The position numbers and the translations under genes were made by a program. 13,455 nt of DNA from Nitrososphaeraceae archaeon. GTDB lineage: Archaea > Thermoproteota > Nitrososphaeria > Nitrososphaerales > Nitrososphaeraceae. Positions 5,905 to 12,193 of this stretch are shown piece by piece (positions within the stretch are counted from its first letter, which is position 1; each line of letters opens with the position of its first letter). A model generated the notes under the pieces. That model did not search any database and was not told where the DNA came from. It saw nothing but the letters and a program-made list of their open reading frames with translations. Where the stretch lies: NCBI GenBank assembly GCA_021155845.1, contig JAJNBK010000045.1, forward strand, positions 1-13,455. Reading direction: 5' to 3'.

Positions 5905-6771
5905 TCATGCTAATGCTGACAGTTCTAAACTCATATCACTCTGTCTACTCAGCTTCCTGTCAGGATCTGTCAGCCAAGAGTATATGTCTTCTAAGATGTA
6001 ATCGCGAATGGGACCAGGTACCTCAATCCAGCTGTCCTCTCCAATATAGGTCAGAAGATGTCCATGACCCGGATATACTATTATAGTGTGGTCAGGATGG
6101 TTTAGAGCTATCAGTTTCTGTTCTAGCATGAACGCTTGCGCAGGCGGCTGTCCGAGATCATGTCCACCTTGAATTATCAGAATGCTAGAGGAGGAGAGAT
6201 TTCCAATTACGCTTAGATTGTCAAGTTCTGCTATAGACCTCATCATAGGAGGACACCCCACACCTAGATATGGGCAGGATCTGTCCTCAGTATCTACAAA
6301 TATTGATTGAAATCTTTGCTCAAGGAAGCTCCTGAGTGTGGTGTCAATTTCTATTGCTTGTTCGCCGCCGTCAACTTCTCTTGTCTCTAATCCTTCTACA
6401 AATCCATAGTCGCCAGTAGTGCTGTTTTCTACAAGCATCCTGCTTGGAATCGGAGCAGAAGTCCAGTAGGGTGTATTCTCAGTTGCCACAACCTCGGATA
6501 GCGATACAAAGCCATCATGGTTCCTATCCAAAATTTCCCTTGCATACTGCAGGGTGGTGTTTACCATAAGTGTATGTATAATATCGCCTAGTTTTTCAGC
6601 TCCAGTAGATAGCAGCAAGACATTCTTTACAAATGGATTGGCAGCAACTAACCTTGTTGCGATCCATGATCCTTGGCTCCCACCTAATACTGAAACGTTG
6701 TCTTTATCTACTTCTGGCTGGTCGACCAAAGTATGCAGAGCCTTGTTTGCATCGCTGATCAGGTCATCCAT
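5905..6771 (-). CDS. Alpha/beta hydrolase, main catalytic part (second piece of a split gene)
   Basis: This 288-residue frame holds most of a serine hydrolase: the nucleophile elbow GGSQG (Ser32), the acid region IIQGGHDLGQPP and the catalytic His in GHGHLL. In the cap region between nucleophile and acid is a perfect EF-hand loop, DRNHDGFVSLSE (residues 82-93): D1, N3, D5, G6 and E12 are all in place, so calcium binding is likely. The nominal start, ATG 6771, lies inside the end of the upstream frame, and the HG oxyanion motif is only in that upstream piece, so this piece alone cannot be a complete enzyme. A TGA at 5905-5907 cuts off the membrane-anchor tail. Together the pieces make a secreted, surface-anchored hydrolase of about 460 residues; the substrate is unknown. 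Confidence 0.8.
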   Translation of the reverse strand: MDDLISDANKALHTLVDQPEVDKDNVSVLGGSQGSWIATRLVAANPFVKNVLLLSTGAEKLGDIIHTLMVNTTLQYAREILDRNHDGFVSLSEVVATENTPYWTSAPIPSRMLVENSTTGDYGFVEGLETREVDGGEQAIEIDTTLRSFLEQRFQSIFVDTEDRSCPYLGVGCPPMMRSIAELDNLSVIGNLSSSSILIIQGGHDLGQPPAQAFMLEQKLIALNHPDHTIIVYPGHGHLLTYIGEDSWIEVPGPIRDYILEDIYSWLTDPDRKLSRQSDMSLELSALA

Positions 6772-7148
6772 TGTCTGGTGTCAGGGTCTTCTATGGTGCC
6801 GTTTGCTCCAATTGCTCTTTTGTCATAACGCAAGACCACAAAGCCTCTTTCAGAGAGATATTCTGCAATTTGCTTAAAATCTCTGCTATCTGGCGGAATA
6901 AACTGATCCCTGTCCAAAGGTCCCAAACCATGAATCAAGAGAATAGCGGGAAGGGAACGGTTAGCCAGTACAGGCATTGTCAGTTCTACGTCCGTCTGTA
7001 TTCCATTCCCTAAATCTATAGTCAAATCTCTGTGCCTGATGGTCTTGCTGCTGTTTTCATGTGCAGTAGTAGCGTACACTCCATTAATAAGAAAAGAAAA
7101 AACAAGTACACAGCTTACGGATAACGCTATAATTGTTCTTGCAAACAT
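6759..7148 (-). CDS. Alpha/beta hydrolase, signal peptide and N-terminal part (first piece of a split gene)
   Basis: From ATG 7148 (MFARTIIALSVSCVLVFSFL) a clear signal peptide ends near INGVYATTA. It is followed by the first strands of the hydrolase fold and the oxyanion motif ILLIHGLG (about residues 69-76), then GFVVLRYDKRAIGANG, a conserved block before the nucleophile strand. The frame stops at TGA 6759 just after DPDTRQWMT, where homologues should continue into the nucleophile elbow. That part is found in another frame from 6771, so a small insertion or deletion near 6765-6775 splits the gene. A purine-rich GGAGATGA is directly before the ATG. The gene starts 33 nt after another decayed gene on the same strand. 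Confidence 0.8.
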   Translation of the reverse strand: MFARTIIALSVSCVLVFSFLINGVYATTAHENSSKTIRHRDLTIDLGNGIQTDVELTMPVLANRSLPAILLIHGLGPLDRDQFIPPDSRDFKQIAEYLSERGFVVLRYDKRAIGANGTIEDPDTRQWMT

Positions 7149-7181
7149 TCATCTCCATGTGTCTATTATGTAGTTAAGAAT

Positions 7182-7624
7182 TTACAAACTGTTTTCTGGG
7201 TTATTATTCTCAAATATCATGAACGCAATTATCCGTCCTTGACTACTATCAACTGGATTCGGATTTACAGAAGTCCCATTTCCATGCCTATTCAAGTATA
7301 TTGATGAGTACTGGTGTGCATGAAACTTTATAGCCTGACTAGCCATACGAGTAAGAACGACGATGAAACTGCAACAAGGAAATTTTCATGGATGTAATTC
7401 TTGTATAAATTGTTTTACAGCCGCATTCCTTGCTGGTTCTCCTCGATTTTGTCCTTTCCACATCATTCCTTTGGTCTTGAGTATAGATATCATTCGAAAA
7501 CCAGTTCATGTTGTGTTATTGCCTGCTCCTGAGTAGTAGATTGTGCTGGACTTTGTTGTGGTGGTTCCAAAGCATTAATTGCAGTCGTACATAGACCACT
7601 AGGAAAGGTTGACACACACACACA
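7182..7624 (-). pseudogene. Decayed gene of unknown function in two frames
   Basis: Frame one (7490-7624) reads STFPSGLCTTAINALEPPQQ, then SPAQSTTQEQAITQHELVFE to TGA 7490-7492. Frame two overlaps it by four bases (ATG 7493): MISILKTKGMMWKGQNRGEP, then ARNAAVKQFIQELHP, TGA 7386-7388. After further codons the same frame continues MASQAIKFHAHQYSSIYLNR (ATG 7346) to TAA 7182-7184, ending FMIFENNNPENSL. Composition and spacing suggest one former gene of about 145 codons with a Gln/Pro/Thr-rich N-terminus and a basic middle. The last 54 codons could be read as a small gene of their own, but no promoter or RBS precedes that ATG. Family not recognised. Confidence 0.45.
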
Positions 7625-7625
7625 C
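7612..7625. repeat. (AC)7 dinucleotide repeat
   Basis: Seven AC units lie near the 5' end of the decayed minus-strand gene. With six units, an upstream ATG at 7653 would come into frame with the STFPSG reading. No TATA box is correctly placed for that ATG. Confidence 0.85.
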
Positions 7626-7666
7626 TATTAAAAGAAAGCTGACTCTTAGTCATATACAATTAAGGC

Positions 7667-7673
7667 ATTTATA
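7667..7673 (+). promoter_or_regulatory. TATA box for the metallo-beta-lactamase-fold gene
   Basis: ATTTATA is centred 28 bp before ATG 7698, the distance expected for a TATA box and a start site at or next to the ATG. No Shine-Dalgarno is present, so a leaderless transcript is likely. Confidence 0.55.
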
Positions 7674-7697
7674 CTGACATTTTAGATACTATCCTCA

Positions 7698-8894
7698 ATG
7701 CATAAAATACGATATGCAAAATCTCTCGGATTGATGATTTTACTAACAATAAGTCTCGCAGTTTTGCCAACGTTATTACTTGATGGTTTAACATCAGTAA
7801 AAACAGGAACTACCCCAGAACTCTTCTTTGAATATGTGTATGGAGAACAAGAAGAAAGTGTAGAAGAGGCTTACCTGAAGTTTGTGTCAGAAATACAACA
7901 ACAACAATCTGGCGATAGTATTAGTAATGTTACCAATACCACCACAATGACACAGATACCTGAGACAGCAAAAGGACCCACTATACCAAGCGAAAAAGGA
8001 TACTTGGTACAAGAAATAGGTGAGGAGTTGTATTCAGTTTCTGATGGTAGTTATAATACGATGTTTATGGTGACAGATGAAGGAGTGATTGCCATTGATG
8101 CACCTCCTACATTAGGAGCCAATTATCTCAAAGCCATAGCAGAAGTAACTGACAAACCTATCACACATGTGATTTATAGTCACGCTCATCTGGACCATAT
8201 TGGTTCTGCAGGAGTATTTCCTGATAATGCCACTTTTATCGCTCAACAAGAAACAGCAAATGAATTACAAAGAGCGATGAGCGTCACTGCAAATACATCC
8301 ATGGTCCCTCCAGTACCTACAGTCACTTTTCCTGAAAATATGACTCTGCAACTTGGAAATCAAACGCTGCAGTTAGATTACCATGGCATTAACCATTTAC
8401 CTGGAAACATATTCATCTATGCTCCAAAACAAAAAGTGCTCATGTTAGTTGATGTCATATTCCCAGGGTGGATCCCGTTTGCATATTTAGCGATAGCCAA
8501 AGACACTGCAGGTTTTATCCAAGCCCATGATATAGCATTAAATAATTATGACTTTGACACAATAGTTGCTGGACACCTTACAAGGCTGGGAACTAGGGAA
8601 GATGTTGAGGTACAGAGGGAATTTGTATCGGACTTAGAAAAGGCAGCAGCCAATGCAAATCAGAATGTTTCTTTTAGCGATATTGCAAACCAGATAGGAA
8701 GCTTTGATAATCCCTGGCTGATTTTCTCAACATATATTGATACTATCAACAAGCAATGTGAAGATGAGATGTTACCAAAATGGCAAAGTAGGCTTGGAGC
8801 TGCAGAAATATTTATGTCAACTCACTGCTTTACTATGACTGAGTTTGGAAGAGTCGACCCTACTACACAAGCTCTGCTCCAAAGTGTTAGCTGA
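7698..8894 (+). CDS. Secreted metallo-beta-lactamase-fold hydrolase
   Basis: The 398-residue protein starts with a signal peptide (KIRYAKSLGLMILLTISLAV, up to about residue 30), followed by a flexible Gln/Ser/Thr-rich linker (about 65-95). The MBL domain starts near residue 100. Its dinuclear metal site is visible: HAHLDH (H162, H164, D166, H167), H233 in GINHLPGN, D252 in LVDVIFPG and H293 in VAGHLTRLG. The third-His motif is HLPGN instead of the usual GHTPG, as in secreted MBL proteins near the quinoprotein/SoxH-like and lactonase groups, so the substrate stays open. Several N-x-S/T sites suit glycosylation outside the cell. A C-terminal helical part (about 300-398) with two Cys (CEDE, THCF) follows. 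The gene is intact, has its own promoter and stands alone. Confidence 0.9.
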   Translation: MHKIRYAKSLGLMILLTISLAVLPTLLLDGLTSVKTGTTPELFFEYVYGEQEESVEEAYLKFVSEIQQQQSGDSISNVTNTTTMTQIPETAKGPTIPSEKGYLVQEIGEELYSVSDGSYNTMFMVTDEGVIAIDAPPTLGANYLKAIAEVTDKPITHVIYSHAHLDHIGSAGVFPDNATFIAQQETANELQRAMSVTANTSMVPPVPTVTFPENMTLQLGNQTLQLDYHGINHLPGNIFIYAPKQKVLMLVDVIFPGWIPFAYLAIAKDTAGFIQAHDIALNNYDFDTIVAGHLTRLGTREDVEVQREFVSDLEKAAANANQNVSFSDIANQIGSFDNPWLIFSTYIDTINKQCEDEMLPKWQSRLGAAEIFMSTHCFTMTEFGRVDPTTQALLQSVS

Positions 8895-8916
8895 TAAGTT
8901 TTGATATAAATTCCAA

Positions 8917-8931
8917 ATCTTAAATTAAGAT
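8917..8931. repeat. Perfect 15-bp palindrome after the MBL gene
   Basis: ATCTTAA-A-TTAAGAT is a perfect inverted repeat 23 bp after the stop codon, followed by a T-rich stretch. It could be a protein-binding site or help end transcription; the AT-only stem is weak as a hairpin. Confidence 0.35.
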
Positions 8932-9061
8932 CTATTATCTTTAATTTATGTTATAGGAATGTATAATCAACATAACACCATTTGAAATCCTCATATTGCG
9001 TTCAATGGATTGGATGACAGACAGCTGCCTTAGGTTTTATAGATAATTTCATCATACAACG

Positions 9062-9107
9062 TCATTACCACTATAATATGACTGATTTGTTTGCGTTATA
9101 GTAATGA
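9062..9107. repeat. Long inverted repeat between convergent genes
   Basis: TCATTA-CCA-CTATAA (9062-9076) is matched by TTATAGTAATGA (9096-9107): 12 matching bases per arm with a small bulge and a 19-base loop. It lies between the MBL gene and the end of the decayed minus-strand operon and overlaps that operon's last stop, so it may be a two-way terminator. Confidence 0.4.
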
Positions 9108-9449
9108 TGATAATTTCCAACACGTCATTTTCTGACCAACTAAGTTACCCCTGCGAGATATATTAGAAGGAACTTGACGGGAAGCAGAAGTTGTAGACGG
9201 TAGAATAACTTGACTATGAAGAGTCTACTGCTGAGTGTTTTGAGCTTCCTTCTGTTGTTGTTCTTTAGTATTAGATATTCAGGTTGATTATGAACTTGAT
9301 TTAGTATATGATGTACTGTAAACCTTAGTAATTCTATTGTACTTTCTTCTTTAATCAATCCAGCTTCATATTAAGCTTGGTTAGCATAAGAAATAATTAA
9401 AATCTTCTATCGATAGCTTTGTTGACAATATCTGTTTATCATAGTTCAT
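9096..9449 (-). pseudogene. Decayed second gene of the HTH/coiled-coil operon
   Basis: ATG 9449 lies 3 nt after the stop (9453-9455) of the coiled-coil gene, an operon-like spacing. It reads MNYDKQILSTKLSIEDFNYF, is shifted near TTATGCTAA, continues ANQA-stop-YEAGLIKEESTIELLRF and TVHHILNQVHNQPEYL, shifts again to NTKEQQQKEAQNTQQ, hits TAG, and ends TLHSQVILPSTTSASRQVPS, NISRRGNLVGQ and a short tail to TAA 9096-9098. Reassembled it is about 115 codons: a helical N-terminal half followed by a Gln-rich then Ser/Arg-rich tail. Part of it is open from a TTG at 9358 to 9140, but that reading leaves the protein-like frame halfway. The function is unknown; it was probably co-transcribed with the HTH gene and shares its fate. 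Confidence 0.5.
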
Positions 9450-9452
9450 TGG

Positions 9453-10037
9453 TTACTCTTTATCATTTTTATAAATTCCTAATTGACTATTATCATTATA
9501 TCTGAGTTCTTCTCTTTCATCATATGTATTATTATGGGGTAGTTTCTGCTTGTTGTTATTATTATTACCTATTGATGGTAACGATGGTGCTCTAATAGCT
9601 ATTGCTGTTGCTGCTATAACTATATTTGCTAATTCAGCTGTTAACTTATTATAAAGCTTTTCAGACTCTTCTAATATCAAAGCAGTATAGCTATCGTTAA
9701 ATGATTGTTGTTGCTGTTCTCCTGACGACACTAATGAAAGGTAGTTAGATCCATAAGTAGTAGAAGTAGTTTCAACGAAAGTACTATACGATATAAAATT
9801 AAATAATTCAGGGTTGCTTCTCAATGATTCAATTACTGAGAGTGTAGCAAATTTCAAGAGTAGTTTACTGTCTGTTAAAAGACTTTTCACCTTTTCTTCA
9901 GCTGCCTGTTTGATTTCAAGATATTCCTCATTATTGTTCTTAAATCCTCTTACGATAGTCTCAAGTCTTGCCTTTTCATTGTAGAGCTTTCTTATCTCTC
10001 TTTTTTCTCTTATACAAGATATACGATAAGAGTTCAA
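9453..10037 (-). CDS. Coiled-coil protein; C-terminal part of a broken HTH/coiled-coil gene
   Basis: A 194-residue open frame from ATG 10037 (MNSYRISCIREKREIRKLYN). Residues 1-55 are a strongly charged coiled coil (EKARLETIVRGFKNNNEEYL). A helical domain follows (KLLLKFATLSVIESLRSNPE), then a helix with EESEKLYNKLTAELANIVIA and an Asn/Lys-rich flexible tail. The gap to the HTH frame (10038-10207) is coding in other frames: KAKGIGLKQVV, then NDLPSIEERLKTHRNDISIL, a TGA, then WERRLYKLNNQISSTIRLL leading into NSYRIS. So this frame is the last half of one ancestral gene of about 380-400 codons that began at 10606, and the ATG here is an internal Met or Leu-Asn-Ser context, not a true start. A presumed DNA-binding regulator or scaffold with a multimerising coil; no enzymatic motif. 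Confidence 0.65.
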   Translation of the reverse strand: MNSYRISCIREKREIRKLYNEKARLETIVRGFKNNNEEYLEIKQAAEEKVKSLLTDSKLLLKFATLSVIESLRSNPELFNFISYSTFVETTSTTYGSNYLSLVSSGEQQQQSFNDSYTALILEESEKLYNKLTAELANIVIAATAIAIRAPSLPSIGNNNNNKQKLPHNNTYDEREELRYNDNSQLGIYKNDKE

Positions 10038-10207
10038 GAAGTCTGATTGTTGATGATATTTGATTGTTCAATTTGTATAATCTTCTCTCCCAATTATGTT
10101 TTCAAAATTGCAGTATACTTATATCATTTCTATGTGTTTTAAGTCGCTCTTCAATAGATGGTAAATCATTGTTAACAATTGTAAGAAGATAACAACTTGT
10201 TTGAGAC

Positions 10208-10606
10208 CTATACCTTTGGCCTTTCACCTTTAGTCTCTTCATAAACTGTATTCAGTCTGTGTAGCTGCTTTAGCTTCCAATATTCTCTATAGAATTTAGT
10301 TGCCTCTGACTCTCTAAGGTTTAATGCAATCGCTACTTCTAATAGAGTGTTACGTTCGGAAAAGAGTTTGTAGGCTTGGGCTGATAGAGATAGGTGTTGT
10401 TCATGTTCTTGATTGTCGTTCTTTGAATTAATATTATCTTGTTCTTCTTTTGATCCTTCAGCCTTCCATCTAATTGTCTTATTCAAAATAATTCCTATAT
10501 CGCGTGGAGATATTCTTGCCTCCTTAGATATCTCACGATAAGTCTTACCCTGATTGTAAAGCTCTAAAACAAGTCTTTCTCTTTCCTTTCTTGTTAATAT
10601 CGTCAT
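10208..10606 (-). CDS. Helix-turn-helix protein; N-terminal part of a broken HTH/coiled-coil gene
   Basis: The 132-residue frame from ATG 10606 begins MTILTRKERERLVLELYNQG. It has the HTH KTYREISKEARISPRDIGII (about residues 21-40), a polar linker (about 50-75), and a second helical domain with SAQAYKLFSERNTLLEVAIA and NLRESEATKFYREYWKLKQL, which itself looks like a second HTH. It ends KGERPKV at TAG, where a small deletion has joined YEETKG to a shifted KAKGIG; the rest of the ancestral protein follows in pieces down to 9453. A paralogue is at 5106-5462. The TATA-rich ATACTATATATTT (10629-10641) lies about 27 nt before the ATG, so it is probably leaderless, and a nine-unit repeat array lies just upstream (10655-10740), a likely binding region, perhaps for this protein itself. 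The two HTH domains are intact and might still work alone. Confidence 0.75.
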   Translation of the reverse strand: MTILTRKERERLVLELYNQGKTYREISKEARISPRDIGIILNKTIRWKAEGSKEEQDNINSKNDNQEHEQHLSLSAQAYKLFSERNTLLEVAIALNLRESEATKFYREYWKLKQLHRLNTVYEETKGERPKV

Positions 10607-10616
10607 ATATATTTTG

Positions 10617-10641
10617 TATCTTCAAGAAATATATAGTATAA
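10617..10641 (-). promoter_or_regulatory. TATA-rich promoter and conserved leader motif of the HTH gene
   Basis: On the minus strand TTATACTATATATTT (TATA box, 10629-10641) is followed by TCTTGAAGATA (10617-10627) just before ATG 10606. The same 11 bases stand at 5469-5479, just before the ATG of the second HTH copy, so the motif was duplicated with the gene and may matter for expression. Confidence 0.45.
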
Positions 10642-10654
10642 TGGAAGCTTAAAG

Positions 10655-10740
10655 CTGTTATTGTTATCATCTGTTACCAGTTTTGTTATCCTTGCTATCA
10701 CTTCATTACCTCTGCTATCATCTGTTTCCAACCGTTACCA
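10655..10740 (-). repeat. Array of nine ~10-bp degenerate repeats (plus-strand YTGYTAYCA) upstream of the HTH gene
   Basis: On the plus strand the units are CTGTTATT (10655), TTGTTATCA (10661), CTGTTACCA (10671), TTGTTATCC (10683), TTGCTATCA (10692), TTCATTACC (10702), CTGCTATCA (10712), CTGTTTCCA (10722) and CCGTTACCA (10732). Five successive steps are 10, 10, 10, 10 and 9 bp, so the sites fall on one face of the helix. On the transcribed strand the motif is TGRTARCAR. The array sits 15-100 bp beyond the TATA box of the HTH gene, as expected of a multi-site operator or activator platform; iterons are an alternative. No such array is found elsewhere in the window. Confidence 0.7.
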
Positions 10741-10910
10741 ATGCACAGTAATTGAATTCAGAGCATCAGTAATAATGCTGTTATATATGTACTAAATATC
10801 GATGGTGAATTTCTTTTGATATTATCTTTCTCTAACTGTCAAATAGAAGTTTGCAATGCTGTCTTTAGGATAATATATTAAACGTTTTGGGACTCTGATG
10901 AAAATTGATA

Positions 10911-10959
10911 CGGGCCCAGAGGGCAGGCAGCCATTCTATCCAAGCTGAACTATGAGCCC
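10911..10959 (-). pseudogene. Internally deleted tRNA gene relic (49 nt)
   Basis: On the minus strand GGGCTCA-TA-GTTC-AGCTTGGATA-GAAT-G is a normal tRNA acceptor strand and D arm. It is followed by GCTGCCTGCC (5' side of the anticodon stem and CT-GCC, which would read as a glycine GCC anticodon), then directly TC and TGGGCCCG. The last seven bases before G pair with GGGCTCA along the whole acceptor stem (one G-T), and G is the discriminator. The 3' anticodon strand, variable loop and T arm (about 26 nt) are missing, so no working tRNA can form. A TTGATAAAGGATAA box (about 10978-10991) stands where a tRNA promoter should be. The identity is uncertain. Confidence 0.6.
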
Positions 10960-11137
10960 CCGGTGTAGGTTAGCGCTTATCCTTTATCAACTTCCCCTCT
11001 AAGGGATAATCTAAACCATTCAATTAAGACATTTAGATTAAATCATATATAGTATATCTATCAATGACGTTTCTATCCTAAATTATCTTGCAATCGTTGT
11101 ATTATTAGCATTATCTACACATCGATTGATTCATTTC

Positions 11138-11530
11138 ATGAACTTTTACGAGCTGTTCTTATAGCTAGGTCTTCAAAATAGTATTATTATATTATTTTGT
11201 ATTGATGATTACAACTTATCACTAATTTGAAGAGACTTTACAAAAATCAATTTGCTTCTGTTAATCAACACTCTTTGGATTTATTTGAAAACACAATTTA
11301 TAAGCTTATTAATGATATCTCCTTGCCATTATCAAACTAATGGACTATCATCTTATACGTCAATTATTTAGGAATGGTTGAATCAAAGCTTTAGAGATAT
11401 AACAAACAGACAACGACAACAACAACAAGAATGCCAAACATGAGTAACTATTCAAAGAACAGGACGAATGATATCAAATGATTATGATCATTATGTAGAT
11501 GTACTTTGTTCTAGAATTAGTAACCAATAG
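11138..11530 (+). pseudogene. Decayed helical protein gene of unknown function
   Basis: Plus-strand fragments in changing frames line up as one gene: MNFYELFL-stop-LGLQNS (ATG 11138), then LQLITNLKRLYKNQFASVNQ and HSLDLFENTIYKLINDISLP (11209-11340). After a shift comes YQTNGLSSYTSII, TAG at 11369-11371, EWLNQSFRDITNRQRQQQQE, a shift to MSNYSKNRTNDIK, and a last shift to NDYDHYVDVLCSRISNQ with TAG at 11528-11530. The reassembled product (about 130 residues) is almost all amphipathic helix with a Gln run, like phasin-type or other coiled structural proteins, but I cannot name the family. At least four lesions rule out a working gene. Confidence 0.45.
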
Positions 11531-11869
11531 GAAAGATGTAAGAAGTTAAATAAATCACGAATAATTTAATGAAAGAAAGGATTTATCTTATTCATCGCAA
11601 ATATTAAACTGAAGAATGAAATATTACAAAAACCTTTATAAAAAACAAACTTTATCCGCATATTCCTAAACTTGAGGCCGTGTTCTATTGTACAGAAAAA
11701 GGTGAGATGCTATTATAAGTATATAATATAGAAGTCATTTATTGTCTAGAAGAAAAATAGGTTCTCTGGAATAATATTTATGGGATTTCATCAGCAGATT
11801 AACAGAATTTCCTTTAACAAGTTCTTAGGATGAGAAACTGATAACAACATTAAGAACTATTAGTTAGTT
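11531..11869. other. Intergenic region without supported genes
   Basis: About 340 AT-rich bases. The only open reading is a 17-codon MGFHQQINRISFNKFLG just before the membrane-protein gene, which I do not call. No hairpin-plus-T terminator, repeat or RNA gene is evident. Confidence 0.4.
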
Positions 11870-12193
11870 ATGGGTCTCTTTACATGGATAATAATAGCTG
11901 TATTGATCTTATCCATTATAGGTTTAGGATGGCAAACATTTGTTGTAGGAGTGTTCAAAGGCGGAGAGAAAATAATTGACAATAATCCTGAAATAAAAAA
12001 TGCAACTCAGAAAGTTAAACAATATATTATAAATATTATCAAAAATGCTTCGGAAGAATTGATCCAGAATAATACTATCAGTAATCAATCATCTTCTGGC
12101 ACAATTCAAAGTAAACAAGAAGAGGAAGGAAACAAAGAAAAATTACATATAATTGAATTAGTTGTTTATTATCCTTTAATACATAAAAGCTAG
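11870..12193 (+). CDS. Small single-helix membrane protein, 107 aa
   Basis: ATG 11870 begins MGLFTWIIIAVLILSIIGLG, one strong membrane helix at residues 4-24 with no charged residue before it. Then comes WQTFVVGVFKGGEKIIDNNPEIKNATQKVKQYIINIIKNAS: an amphipathic, Lys-rich helix probably lying along the membrane, followed by a Ser/Gln/Glu-rich tail and a final hydrophobic bit, ELVVYYPLIHKS. Several N-x-S/T sites (NAT, NAS, NNT, NQS) would suit an outward-facing domain. I remember similar MGL-type one-helix proteins in Nitrososphaeria, all without known function. The last 15 residues look less ordered than the rest and may come from a late frameshift. No clear Shine-Dalgarno is seen. Confidence 0.65.
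   Translation: MGLFTWIIIAVLILSIIGLGWQTFVVGVFKGGEKIIDNNPEIKNATQKVKQYIINIIKNASEELIQNNTISNQSSSGTIQSKQEEEGNKEKLHIIELVVYYPLIHKS

Noticed and set aside
5295..5907. Stop-codon recoding (pyrrolysine at TAG, selenocysteine at TGA)
   Set aside because: Interrupted genes here carry TAA, TAG and TGA alike and also frameshifts; no recoding element or partner gene is visible.
6759..6771. Programmed ribosomal frameshift in the hydrolase
   Set aside because: There is no slippery heptamer or downstream structure at the overlap, and the same gene also carries a TGA, so mutation or read error is simpler.
5853..7013. Plus-strand frames of 77-107 residues
   Set aside because: Antisense to the hydrolase gene, which has catalytic motifs, a signal peptide and an EF-hand.
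10655..10740. CRISPR array
   Set aside because: Units are only about 9-10 bp with no spacers between them and no cas genes; this is a short tandem motif array.
11008..11039. AATCTAAA/TTTAGATT inverted repeat
   Set aside because: Eight AT-rich base pairs with a 16-base loop are expected by chance in DNA of this composition.
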